Assembly: GCF_014779715.1 (NCBI RefSeq)
Contig: NZ_JACXYU010000007.1
Span: 62,001-126,000, forward strand
DNA length: 64,000 nt
Source: Streptomyces chumphonensis
Lineage (GTDB): Bacteria; Actinomycetota; Actinomycetes; Streptomycetales; Streptomycetaceae
Direction: 5' to 3'
Below, piece after piece: positions 44,187 through 51,907 of this stretch; the first letter of the stretch is position 1, and each line of letters starts with the position of its first letter. The notes under the pieces were generated by a model. It was given only the letters and a program-made list of their open reading frames with translations, was not told the origin of the DNA and made no database searches. The position numbers and the translations under genes were made by a program.

Positions 44187-45539
44187 CTAATGGTCCGCCA
44201 TCGCGTGCAACCTGGCCTCAAGGTCCGCTACCGGCGACCAGATGAACGCCCGGCCGGAGCGCCGTTTGTTCAGGAGCCCTTGTGCTTCCAGCCCGATAAG
44301 GTCCTGTCGAGCCGTCTCGTAAACGATGTTGTGGCTGCTCATGTGTGACTGCGCGGTGACGGAGGCGTTCGGGTTCTTGGTCACGTATTCTAGGAGAGTC
44401 AGCTGCCTGTGATTGAACCAAGTGGCGGCGCCTGAAATCCTCCTTTGCAGTTCCTTGACGTCTTGCGCCTTCTTCGCGAGGTAGGAATGAAGGTTCTCGA
44501 TTGATCGCTGTAGCACGTTTAGTTGATGAAGGTGGAAGTACGTCAGGTCGTTTTCGTCATCTTCGCTGTAGAGGTAGCTGTGTGCATATTTCACAGGAGC
44601 ATTCTTGAGAATCTGCGAAATGGCGACGAATTCTGTGAGCCAGTACCCCTGGTTCAACATGGACCAGTAGAAGAGTGCCCGAGCGGTCCGACCGTTTCCA
44701 TCTTCGAAGGGGTGATCGTAGCCAATCATGAAGTGCACAGTGATGGCGCGAAGTACAGGGGGGATGTAGCTTTCTTCGTCAAGTTGCCCGTTGGCGAATC
44801 GGCACAGTCTCTCCATGCGTTCGGGCAGCATCTCTGCCGGCGGCGGAGTGTGGAGGAGAAGCCCGTCGTCGGCGAAAACGCCCACTCGTTCTTCACCTGG
44901 CACCTGAAAGCGCCCCGACGACTCTGCGTTGTCGAGTGTGCCGTCGGTCACCACCCTGTGGATCTCACAGATGAGCTCGGGGGTGAGTTGACTGTCTTTG
45001 ATCTCTCCGATCATTCGCATCGCTTGGAAATTGTTCACGATCATTCGCTCGTCGCGAGACCGGGGTGCACGTCCTGCTCGCAGCATCTCTTTGGCTACCC
45101 GGCGGGTGGTCGAAGCTCCTTCGAGCTGGCTGGAATTAATTGCCTCCTCGATGAGGCTGTCCACGAGATACCTGTCTCGTGTTGCGGGGTTTGTCACCTG
45201 TTCGCTGATGGTGATTTTGCCACTGGCGTCGCGCGTGACCTGCTCGAGTGCCTTCAGGACTCGATCGGGCAAGGCGAACGTAAAATTTCTATCTTCAACG
45301 TCGGCGAGGGGTAGCTTCCGCTGCATCTGGCGGCGGGTGATCCTGATTCTCGCCCACCATTCCTCGTGAGTCAGGCCTTCCGGGGGGTTCTTGAAACGAA
45401 TTTTCTCCCAAGGCAAATATTCATCCGCAGGTCCGGACCGCGGACTCACGAAAATGCGAGCGACCTTCTCGGTGTTCTTTTCCTTGAGGAGAGCATTGAG
45501 CAAGTCGTCCGGATTGGGTGGTGGCATCGGGCGCTTCAC
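44187..45539 (-). CDS. Fic-domain protein (class II, self-inhibited)
   Basis: A 450-residue Fic enzyme, which normally transfers AMP from ATP to a protein hydroxyl. The motif HPFEDGNGR (276-284) is complete. An inhibitory [S/T]xxxE[G/N] helix precedes it (SSQLEG, 136-141), so activity would be self-restrained without a separate antitoxin. The last 90 residues form a winged helix (FNHRQLTLLEYVTKNPNASV, then ARQDLIGLEAQGLLNKRRSG). GTG 45539 has GGAGAG 5 nt upstream. Base composition is far lower in GC than its neighbours. It lies between the two copies of the MFS-end repeat. Confidence 0.93.
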   Translation of the reverse strand: MKRPMPPPNPDDLLNALLKEKNTEKVARIFVSPRSGPADEYLPWEKIRFKNPPEGLTHEEWWARIRITRRQMQRKLPLADVEDRNFTFALPDRVLKALEQVTRDASGKITISEQVTNPATRDRYLVDSLIEEAINSSQLEGASTTRRVAKEMLRAGRAPRSRDERMIVNNFQAMRMIGEIKDSQLTPELICEIHRVVTDGTLDNAESSGRFQVPGEERVGVFADDGLLLHTPPPAEMLPERMERLCRFANGQLDEESYIPPVLRAITVHFMIGYDHPFEDGNGRTARALFYWSMLNQGYWLTEFVAISQILKNAPVKYAHSYLYSEDDENDLTYFHLHQLNVLQRSIENLHSYLAKKAQDVKELQRRISGAATWFNHRQLTLLEYVTKNPNASVTAQSHMSSHNIVYETARQDLIGLEAQGLLNKRRSGRAFIWSPVADLEARLHAMADH

Positions 45540-45705
45540 GTGGCTCTCCGTCGGTCAGCGTCGGGGCGTATGGCGGTCAGTGCGGCCGACGGGCCGCTGC
45601 TACCAGCCGAGCACTCAGTGCTACCAGATCAGTGGGTCCTGAGGGTCGGAAGGAGGTCCCCGCTGATCTACTAGCCAACTACTGTTTTCTACCAGACTAG
45701 TAGTG
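45540..45705. promoter_or_regulatory. AT-richer promoter region of the Fic gene with CTACCAG/CTAGTAG repeats
   Basis: Several related short words occur: GCTACCAG near 45597 and 45620, CTACTAG (45668-45674), CTACCAG near 45690 and CTAGTAG (45697-45703). CTACTAG and CTAGTAG form an inverted pair 22 bp apart. They may be operators for the Fic protein's own winged helix. Confidence 0.4.
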
Positions 45706-45869
45706 TGTGTTGGCCTACTCCACAGACGACGGTGTGCGACGCACTGGGTCAGCAGGGGCGCGAGCTTCCTCTACCCGGAGGCGGGCACCGACGCGCAACG
45801 GAAGCTTCGAGCTTGGCCTCTTGCACGCGCGGAGGACTGCTCGCCCCCGTGCCGGCGCGCCAGCTGATG

Positions 45870-45990
45870 ATCGCGCACAGCCGGACTCGGCAGGCCCAGA
45901 AAGTGCTCGGCCAACGGCGGCAGCGCTGCGAAGCCGGGGCCGTCGACATCGTGGTGGCCGCCACGGCCGAGTTGAGGGGCGGACTCCCCC
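45870..45990 (+). pseudogene. VapC/PIN-domain toxin remnant
   Basis: One forward frame reads SRTRQAQKVLGQRRQRCEAG and then AVDIVVAATAELRG. This resembles the C-terminal helix and strand of actinobacterial PIN-domain toxins, where a D-L-(L/I)-V-A-A-T-A-E-L block carries an active-site Asp. No start, no N-terminal half and no antitoxin are seen, and the frame degenerates on both sides. The rest of 45706-46078 shows no gene. Confidence 0.4.
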
Positions 45991-46078
45991 CCCGCCGCGC
46001 CCGGAACCCCGCGTGCGTCGCCCGTTGCCGTCACCTGACAGGCACTCCCGGCTGAGGAGCCCGGAGCCGGCAGGGGAT

Positions 46079-46138
46079 CACCGCCGCGCGGTGGTGAGCA
46101 CGCGGCACGGCGGTGCCCCCGACCGGGGTCTCCGGTCG
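46079..46138 (+). repeat. direct repeat copy 2: MFS-end codons and terminator start
   Basis: Matches 44121-44181, including the codons for TAARW and a stop, but with no gene upstream in that frame. Here the hairpin is whole. Confidence 0.85.
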
Positions 46139-46153
46139 GGGGCACCGCCGTGC
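46105..46153. terminator. strong bidirectional terminator
   Basis: A perfect 22-bp stem with the 5-nt loop GGTCT. On the reverse strand it lies 9 bases after the stop of the Cys-rich peptide gene. Confidence 0.9.
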
Positions 46154-46162
46154 TCCTCGGGG

Positions 46163-46273
46163 CTAGCCGCAGCCGCCTCCGCAGTTGCAGGGACCGCCGC
46201 CCTGGCAGCCGCACTGGCAGCCGGGGCCGCAGCCGCAGTTCCGTTCGGGTTCCGGGGTCTGCGCGTTCCGCAC
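46163..46273 (-). CDS. 36-residue Cys-rich, metallothionein-like peptide
   Basis: From GTG 46273 the reverse strand encodes MRNAQTPEPER, then NCGCGPGCQCGCQGGG, then PCNCGGGCG. Eight cysteines fall in a CxC-x3-CxCxC-x5-CxC-x3-C pattern with only Gly, Pro, Gln and Asn between them. AAGGAGG (46280-46286) is 6 nt before the GTG and a 22-bp terminator follows the stop, so the gene has its own full punctuation. Thiolate spacing of this kind chelates Cu(I) or Zn in metallothioneins such as mycobacterial MymT, with which it shares character rather than evident homology. An overlapping Ala-rich frame from ATG 46278 has a worse start spacing. It is downstream of phoU, on the same strand. Confidence 0.75.
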   Translation of the reverse strand: MRNAQTPEPERNCGCGPGCQCGCQGGGPCNCGGGCG

Positions 46274-46363
46274 GGCATTCCTCCTTGAAGCTGGGCTGAG
46301 CATCAGCCCTCCCAGGGAACCGCGACGCGGGCGGGCGCATCAACGGCGCGTGGGGGCACGCGC

Positions 46364-47059
46364 TCAGTCGGCGGCGGGCTCCTCGGCGGCCGCGACGACG
46401 GCGGCCGGGTCGATCTCGTCCGCGTAGTCGCCGGTGACGAGGTAGACGACACGACGGGCGACCGAGACGGCGTGGTCGGCGAAACGCTCGTAGTAGCGGC
46501 CGAGCAGCGTCACGTCGACGGCGGTCTCGATGCCGTGCTTCCAGCGGTCGTCCATGAGGTGCTGGAAGAGGGTGCGGTGCAGGTCGTCGATCTTGTCGTC
46601 GTCGGCCTCCAGCTGGAGGGCCAGGTCGACGTCCTTGGTGATGATGACCTCGGCGGCCTTGGCCATGAGCCGCTGGGCGAGCTGGCCCATCTCCAGGATG
46701 GTCGCGTGCAGGTCGCGCGGGACGGCGGAGTCGGGGAAGCGCAGGCGTGCGACCTTCGCGACGTGCTGTGCCAGGTCGCCGGAGCGTTCCAGGTCGGCGC
46801 TCATGCGCAGTGAGGTGACGACGATGCGCAGGTCGGTGGCGACGGGCTGCTGGCGGGCGAGGAGCTGGATCGCCTTCGTCTCCAGGTCGCGCTGGAGCTC
46901 GTCGACCTTGTCGTCGTTGGCGATCACGCTCTCGGCGAGCTTGAGGTCCGCGTCGAGCATGGCCGTCGTGGCGCGGCCGATCGCGGAACCGACGAGCCGG
47001 GCCATCTCGACCAGGCTGTCGCCGATCGCATCCAGCTCCTCGTGGTAGGCGTCCCGCAT
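46364..47059 (-). CDS. phoU: phosphate transport system regulatory protein PhoU
   Basis: A 231-residue helical PhoU with two homologous three-helix halves. Metal-binding motif ExxxD patterns appear as RMSADLERSGDLAQHVAKVA and LGRYYERFADHAVSVARRVV. It normally damps PhoR signalling via the Pst importer. ATG 47059 lies after a GGAAGG ribosome site. It is divergent from phoR, with two PHO boxes between, so PhoP likely controls it. The last 15 residues are Ala/Glu-rich. Confidence 0.96.
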   Translation of the reverse strand: MRDAYHEELDAIGDSLVEMARLVGSAIGRATTAMLDADLKLAESVIANDDKVDELQRDLETKAIQLLARQQPVATDLRIVVTSLRMSADLERSGDLAQHVAKVARLRFPDSAVPRDLHATILEMGQLAQRLMAKAAEVIITKDVDLALQLEADDDKIDDLHRTLFQHLMDDRWKHGIETAVDVTLLGRYYERFADHAVSVARRVVYLVTGDYADEIDPAAVVAAAEEPAAD

Positions 47060-47164
47060 GGTGGTCCTTCCCTCGCTTCTGGCCAAAGTGCCGCGTCCGG
47101 ACCCGCGGCGGGGCCGGGTGTTCTACGCTGCCACGCTGGGGCGGCAAGGCGTCCGCAGTGGCCC

Positions 47165-47197
47165 TGCCAAGTGAACCACTCCGGACGCGCGGGTGAA
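47165..47197 (-). promoter_or_regulatory. PHO box 1
   Basis: On the reverse strand three 11-nt direct-repeat units: GTTCACCCGCG, CGTCCGGAGTG, GTTCACTTGGC. The outer two match the PhoP consensus GTTCACC in register (22 nt apart). Confidence 0.85.
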
Positions 47198-47299
47198 CTC
47201 TGGGCGTCGGCGGCGCCGGGGGCCGTGCGGGCGGCCTCCGGGGCCGCGCGAACGAGGAGCCGGGTGGGTGCTTGTGCCGGTTTGCGGCATTGGTGCCCC

Positions 47300-47332
47300 A
47301 TCCAGTGAACCGCCGTGGTCGTGGCGGTGAAC
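47300..47332 (-). promoter_or_regulatory. PHO box 2
   Basis: Reverse strand again: GTTCACCGCCA, CGACCACGGCG, then GTTCACTGG and two more bases. Same 22-nt register as box 1, 135 bp away and nearer phoR. Nothing else is obvious in 47060-47404. Confidence 0.85.
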
Positions 47333-47404
47333 TCTGGGGGACGAGTGTTCGAGCCGACCCGGCAGATCTGGGAGGGGCTCCCTCGACGCGCTTAATCTGA
47401 AGCC

Positions 47405-48847
47405 ATGGACGTGAACGCGGCGATCGCCGCAGTGGCCGCGATCGCCGGTGTGTGCACCGGCGCCATCGCCGTCCTCGCGTTCCGCTGGAGCGAGCGGGAG
47501 CAGAGCCGGCCCACGCGGTCCTCCCTGCACACGGAGCCGGTGCTGCCGCCGGGCGTCGACACGGTGCTGTCGGTGCTGCGGTCCTCGGCCGTCGTGCTGG
47601 ACGAGGGCGACGCCGTCGTGAAGGCCAGCTCGGCCGCGTACGCGCTCGGCCTCGTGCGCGGCGGGCGGCTGGCCGTGGACCCGATGCTGCAGATGGCCCG
47701 GGAGACGCGGCGGGACGGCGAGATACGGCAGGTCGAGTTGGACCTGGCCCGCAGAGGCAGAGGGGACGCGCTGGCGGTTTCCGCCCGCGTCGCCCCCCTC
47801 GGTTCCCGGCTGGTGCTGCTGCTGGTGGAGGACCTGACGGAGTCGCGTCGCATCGAGGCGATCCGCCGCGACTTCGTGGCGAACGTCAGCCACGAGCTGA
47901 AGACGCCCGTGGGCGCGCTGTCGCTGCTGTCGGAGGCCGTGGTGGACGCGAGCGACGACCCGGAGGCCGTGGAGCGCTTCGCGGGGCGGATGCAGAAGGA
48001 GGCCACGCGCCTGACGAACCTCGTGCAGGAGCTGATCGACCTCTCACGGGTGCAGAACGACGACCCGCTGGAGGACTCGGAGCCGGTCGCCGTCGAGGGG
48101 CTGATCGAGGAGGCCATCGACCGCAGCCGACAGGGCGCGGCGGCCAAGCAGATCACCATGGCGACGGCCGGAGCGGAGCACCTGTACGTCTTCGGCCACC
48201 GCGGGCAGCTCGCGGCGGCGCTCGGGAACCTCGTCGAGAACGCCGTGAACTACTCCCCGCCCCGGACGCGGGTCGGCATCGCCGCCCGCCGGGTCGCCGT
48301 ACCCGGGGGCGACATGATCGAGATCGCCGTGACCGACCAGGGCATCGGCATCTCCGAGCGGGACCGGGACCGCATCTTCGAGCGCTTCTACCGCGTCGAC
48401 CCGGCCCGCTCCCGGGCGACCGGCGGGACGGGTCTGGGCCTGGCCATCGTCAAGCACGTGGCGGCCTCGCACGGCGGCGAGGTCACCGTGTGGAGCGCCG
48501 AGGGCCAGGGCTCCACGTTCACCCTGCGACTTCCCGAGGCCGGACAGGCCAGGGAACGGGCCGAGGAGAGCCGCCGCAGCCGTACCCGGCTCAGCGGAGC
48601 GCTCCAGGAGCCCGGGGACTACCACGGTCCCGAGGGCGAGGAGGCCGGCGAGCCGGTCGACCCCGTCGAACCCGTGGGCCCGGTCAAGCCCGTCAGCCCG
48701 ATGGACGGGCCCGGCGGCGGAGCGGCCCTGCCGCGCACGCGCTCCCGGCGTGCCCGCCACACCGGCGGTGCGGAGGGCACCGTCGAGGGACGGCCCTACG
48801 AGACCTACACCCAAGATCAACTCTCAGCCCCGGAGGTCCTCCCGTGA
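47405..48847 (+). CDS. phoR: phosphate-sensing histidine kinase PhoR (SenX3-like)
   Basis: A 480-residue kinase with one N-terminal membrane segment (AAIAAVAAIAGVCTGAIAVL), a PAS-like region (about 50-145), the HisKA box with phospho-acceptor His163 in FVANVSHELKTPVG, and an HATPase (NLVENAVNY, DQGIGISERD, TGGTGLGLAIVKHVAASHGG). The last 95 residues are a charged, Pro/Val/Glu-rich tail with a PVDPVEPVGPVKPVSPMD run, longer than needed for catalysis. It overlaps phoP by four bases. Confidence 0.95.
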   Translation: MDVNAAIAAVAAIAGVCTGAIAVLAFRWSEREQSRPTRSSLHTEPVLPPGVDTVLSVLRSSAVVLDEGDAVVKASSAAYALGLVRGGRLAVDPMLQMARETRRDGEIRQVELDLARRGRGDALAVSARVAPLGSRLVLLLVEDLTESRRIEAIRRDFVANVSHELKTPVGALSLLSEAVVDASDDPEAVERFAGRMQKEATRLTNLVQELIDLSRVQNDDPLEDSEPVAVEGLIEEAIDRSRQGAAAKQITMATAGAEHLYVFGHRGQLAAALGNLVENAVNYSPPRTRVGIAARRVAVPGGDMIEIAVTDQGIGISERDRDRIFERFYRVDPARSRATGGTGLGLAIVKHVAASHGGEVTVWSAEGQGSTFTLRLPEAGQARERAEESRRSRTRLSGALQEPGDYHGPEGEEAGEPVDPVEPVGPVKPVSPMDGPGGGAALPRTRSRRARHTGGAEGTVEGRPYETYTQDQLSAPEVLP

Positions 48848-49527
48848 CCCGAGTGCTCGTCGTCGAGGACGAGGAATCGTTCAGCGACGCGTTGTCGTAC
48901 ATGCTGCGCAAGGAGGGCTTCGAGGTCGCCGTCGCGGCCACCGGGCCCGACGGTCTGGACGAGTTCGAGCGCAACGGCGCCGACCTCGTTTTGCTGGACC
49001 TGATGCTGCCGGGCCTGCCCGGCACCGAGGTCTGCCGTCAGCTGCGCGGAGTGAGCAACGTGCCCGTCATCATGGTCACGGCCAAGGACAGCGAGATCGA
49101 CAAGGTCGTCGGTCTGGAGATAGGAGCCGACGACTACGTCACGAAGCCCTTCTCCTCGCGGGAGCTGGTCGCCCGTATCCGCGCGGTGCTGCGCCGCCGC
49201 GGGGACGGCCCGGAGGAGGCGGCTCCGGCGGCCCTGGAGGCCGGGCCGGTCCGGATGGACGTCGACCGGCACGTGGTGACGGTCTCCGGCGGCAAGGTCG
49301 ACCTGCCGCTGAAGGAGTTCGACCTGCTGGAGATGCTGCTGCGCAACGCGGGCCGGGTGCTGACGCGGATGCAGCTCATCGACCGCGTCTGGGGCGCGGA
49401 CTACGTCGGCGACACCAAGACGCTCGACGTCCACGTCAAGCGGCTGCGCGCCAAGATCGAGCCGGACCCGGGGGCGCCGCGCTACCTGGTGACGGTGCGC
49501 GGCCTGGGCTACAAGTTCGAGCCCTGA
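48844..49527 (+). CDS. phoP: response regulator PhoP
   Basis: A 227-residue OmpR-type regulator starting at GTG 48844. Receiver domain: acidic DE pair at 9-10, phospho-acceptor Asp52 in LVLLDLMLPG, and Lys in DDYVTKPF. The C-terminal winged helix has LPLKEFDLLEMLLRNAGRVL and DVHVKRLRAKIEPDP. It activates the phosphate-starvation regulon through PHO boxes, including the two upstream of phoU/phoR. The downstream hairpin ends the operon. Confidence 0.97.
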   Translation: MTRVLVVEDEESFSDALSYMLRKEGFEVAVAATGPDGLDEFERNGADLVLLDLMLPGLPGTEVCRQLRGVSNVPVIMVTAKDSEIDKVVGLEIGADDYVTKPFSSRELVARIRAVLRRRGDGPEEAAPAALEAGPVRMDVDRHVVTVSGGKVDLPLKEFDLLEMLLRNAGRVLTRMQLIDRVWGADYVGDTKTLDVHVKRLRAKIEPDPGAPRYLVTVRGLGYKFEP

Positions 49528-49567
49528 GGGGTCTCCGCCCGGGCGTGAGCGTCCGGGCCACGACGCG

Positions 49568-49611
49568 AGCGGGCCCCGGCCGGATGGTCAGACATCCGGC
49601 CGGGGCCCGCT
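49568..49611. terminator. terminator after phoP
   Basis: A perfect 19-bp stem with a 6-nt loop between convergent phoP and the lipoprotein gene. Confidence 0.88.
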
Positions 49612-49666
49612 GCTGCGTCCTGCGTCCCGCGCTGTGCGGGAGCCGCGTGCGCCCGGCGGCCGGGGC

Positions 49667-50437
49667 TCAGCGGGCGGACTCGACGCCGTCGGCCGGGACG
49701 TCCACGCCGGCGGCGTCGTCCGCGTCGTCGTCGCCGTCGTCGTCCGTGTCGTCGCCCCCGACGCCGTCGTCGAGCCCGGCGCCGTCGTCCTGCGCCTCAC
49801 CCTCCGCCGGGAGCTCACCCTCGGGCGACTCCCCGGTCCCGGGCGACTCCTCGGCCTCGGGGGACTCCCCGCCCTCGGCGGCGTCCTGCTCCGGGCCGTC
49901 GCCCGAGGGTGAGGCCGACGGGCCCCACTCCTCGTAGGTGATGTCCTCCGCGGGGAAGACCAGGGCGCGGACGTCGATGTCGCCGGTGGCGCTCAGTTCG
50001 AAGGTGAGCTGCTGGGCCTCGCCGTCGGTGATGTCCTGGTCGCCCGCGTTCTGGACGATGGCGGACGCGTTGCCCTCGCCGCCGAGCATCAGGTGCCCGC
50101 CCGCCGGGACGGTCAGCGAGCCGCCGTCGGCCGGGGACAGGACGAAGGTGCCGGTGCCGCCGTCGGAGCGGAAGCTGATGCCGCCCAGCGTCTCGTCCTC
50201 GTCGCCGCCGTTGAAGATCCGGGCCGTGATGCTCGCCGGGCCGTCGGCGTCCTCCGAGGTGATCACGGTGACGTTCTGCAGTTGGATGTCCCCGACCCGC
50301 TTCAGGACGTTGTCCGGGCGGATCTGGTTCGTGCCCGCGTCGAAGCCCGCGCCGCATCCGGCCAGCGAGAGGGACGAGAGCGCGAGAACGGCGGCGGCGA
50401 CGGCGCCGCGTCGAAGGCTGCTGCGGCTGCTGCTCAC
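49667..50437 (-). CDS. secreted lipoprotein, DUF461/PCu(A)C-like, acidic tail
   Basis: A 256-residue lipoprotein with lipobox LSLAG-C28. The folded part (35-170: QIRPDNVLKRVGDIQLQNVT, ITARIFNGGDEDETLGGISF, then VPAGGHLMLGGEGN) resembles the DUF461 copper-chaperone-like lipoproteins found near phoP in streptomycetes, but no Met/His copper motif is evident. The last 80 residues are Asp/Glu/Gly/Ser, the longest acidic run being DDTDDDGDDDADD. Function unknown; it lies between phoP and carD, reading away from carD. Confidence 0.82.
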   Translation of the reverse strand: MSSSRSSLRRGAVAAAVLALSSLSLAGCGAGFDAGTNQIRPDNVLKRVGDIQLQNVTVITSEDADGPASITARIFNGGDEDETLGGISFRSDGGTGTFVLSPADGGSLTVPAGGHLMLGGEGNASAIVQNAGDQDITDGEAQQLTFELSATGDIDVRALVFPAEDITYEEWGPSASPSGDGPEQDAAEGGESPEAEESPGTGESPEGELPAEGEAQDDGAGLDDGVGGDDTDDDGDDDADDAAGVDVPADGVESAR

Positions 50438-50645
50438 GGCGGCGCATCTCCTAGCGGTGAGGGACGGAAGGGGTCTGTCAGCGGCTCAGCGTACCGACCC
50501 GGGATGACGCGACCGCACCCGACCCGCCTGTCGTCCGAGCCCTCCCGCGCGGCTGCGACCGGGTGGACCGCCGGGCCCGGTGGGGCGAAATGAACCGGCG
50601 GCCCCCACCGGATTACCGGTCGGCGAATGTGGCGGGGAACTCGCG

Positions 50646-50724
50646 AATTGATCATTCCCCGCCCTTCGGTCGGCGTTCGCGGATGCGTTGCGCGAACGCC
50701 GACCGAGGGAAGCGGTGATCAATT
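50646..50724. other. 79-bp interrupted inverted repeat upstream of carD
   Basis: Outer arms AATTGATCA (50646-50654) and TGATCAATT (50716-50724) enclose inner arms of 15 bp (TCGGTCGGCGTTCGC, 50666-50680, and its complement, 50692-50706), with an 11-nt loop. It lies between two divergent genes, so it is not an ordinary terminator. The rest of 50438-50976 is somewhat AT-richer and has no gene. Confidence 0.8.
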
Positions 50725-50940
50725 GCCGACGTCGAACAGGCATCCAAAAATTCCGGCATTTCGGGCATCGATAATCCGGCCCCGGGGCCCGGTCCGGTGG
50801 ATTCGCGGAGCGGCGAGAGGGGCCCCCACCTGCGAATACCCGGTTGCACGGCGGGGTCGCAGCACGGTACAGGCATGCTTGTCAAGCCCCGAGATAGGCC
50901 CTGACCTGCGGAAATGCCATTCAGGGCACCTCCTTCCCGT

Positions 50941-50955
50941 GCTATCCTGGATAGC
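50941..50955. promoter_or_regulatory. palindrome at the presumed carD promoter
   Basis: GCTATCC-T-GGATAGC, a perfect 7-bp inverted repeat 21 bp before the carD start. TATCCT inside it could be a -10 element. Confidence 0.4.
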
Positions 50956-50976
50956 CACGGAAGGGGTACCTGTCAC

Positions 50977-51459
50977 ATGACGTTCAAGGTTGGCGACACC
51001 GTGGTCTATCCCCATCACGGGGCCGCGCTGATCGAGGCTATCGAAACTCGTCAGATCAAAGGCGTGGACAAGACCTACTTGGTTCTGAAGGTCGCCCAGG
51101 GCGACCTCGAGGTTCGTGTGCCGGCGGAAAACGCCGAGCTCGTCGGCGTGCGTGATGTGGTCGGCCAGGACGGGTTGGACCGGGTCTTCGAGGTGCTGCG
51201 CGCGCCGTACGCCGAAGAGCCCACCAACTGGTCCCGCCGCTACAAGGCGAACCTGGAGAAGCTCGCCTCCGGCGACGTCATCAAGGTGGCCGAGGTCGTG
51301 CGCGACCTCTGGCGCCGTGAGCGTGAGCGGGGCCTCTCGGCGGGTGAGAAGCGCATGCTCGCCAAGGCCCGGCAGATCCTGGTGAGCGAGCTGGCCCTCG
51401 CGGAGAACACCAACGAGGACAAGGCGGAGGCGCTGCTCGACGAGGTGCTGGCCTCCTGA
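50977..51459 (+). CDS. carD: CarD-family RNA polymerase-binding regulator
   Basis: A 160-residue CarD. The N-terminal RNA-polymerase-interaction domain ([20 protein letters not shown]) contacts the beta subunit. The helical C-terminal part ([20 protein letters not shown], then [20 protein letters not shown]) contacts DNA near the transcription bubble. CarD stabilises open complexes at stable-RNA and other promoters. ATG 50977. It is followed by a long spacer and the MEP genes, the usual actinobacterial order. Confidence 0.97.
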   Translation: MTFKVGDTVVYPHHGAALIEAIETRQIKGVDKTYLVLKVAQGDLEVRVPAENAELVGVRDVVGQDGLDRVFEVLRAPYAEEPTNWSRRYKANLEKLASGDVIKVAEVVRDLWRRERERGLSAGEKRMLAKARQILVSELALAENTNEDKAEALLDEVLAS

Positions 51460-51907
51460 GCGGGCTCGGCCTCCTCGGCGGCTCAGCCTTCTGGAGCCGC
51501 TGACCGTTCCCGTCCGCCGGCCCCCGCCGGTGGTGCCGCGTGGAACGGACGACGCGTCGACGCGCACTGTGCCGTGGTGCCCGAGTGACGACCGCAAGGC
51601 CGTCCGTCTCGGGCGCCGCGGCATTTTGCCTGCGTCCCGGCGGTGGTACTCCCGGCCCGGTGCCTCGGGTACGGACGTTTCGGCCGGATGCCCGCCCCCG
51701 GGGAGTCCGTTGGTGGTCCGTTGGCACGGCCGACACCGAGAGGACCGCTGACGGCGCCGTCGGAGCTGTTCCCTGAAGACCGGAAATGCCGGGCCCGGGC
51801 AGCCGACCCGGTCGGTTGTCACGGAAGGGACCGACCAAGGTCTCGCGCCCGGCACGCTGTGTGCCATACCCATCTCAGCCAAGGACACAAACCTGAACGC
51901 GCAAGCA
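51460..51907. other. carD-ispD spacer without a gene
   Basis: About 450 bp. Open frames here are short, Arg/Pro-rich and lack ribosome sites. No strong hairpin is seen. It probably holds the ispD promoter. Confidence 0.5.

Noticed and set aside
46078..46278. Ala-rich reading of the Cys-rich gene region from ATG 46278
   Set aside because: It is nearly all Ala/Pro/Arg and its start lies only one base from the ribosome site, while the Cys frame has correct spacing and stops just before a terminator.
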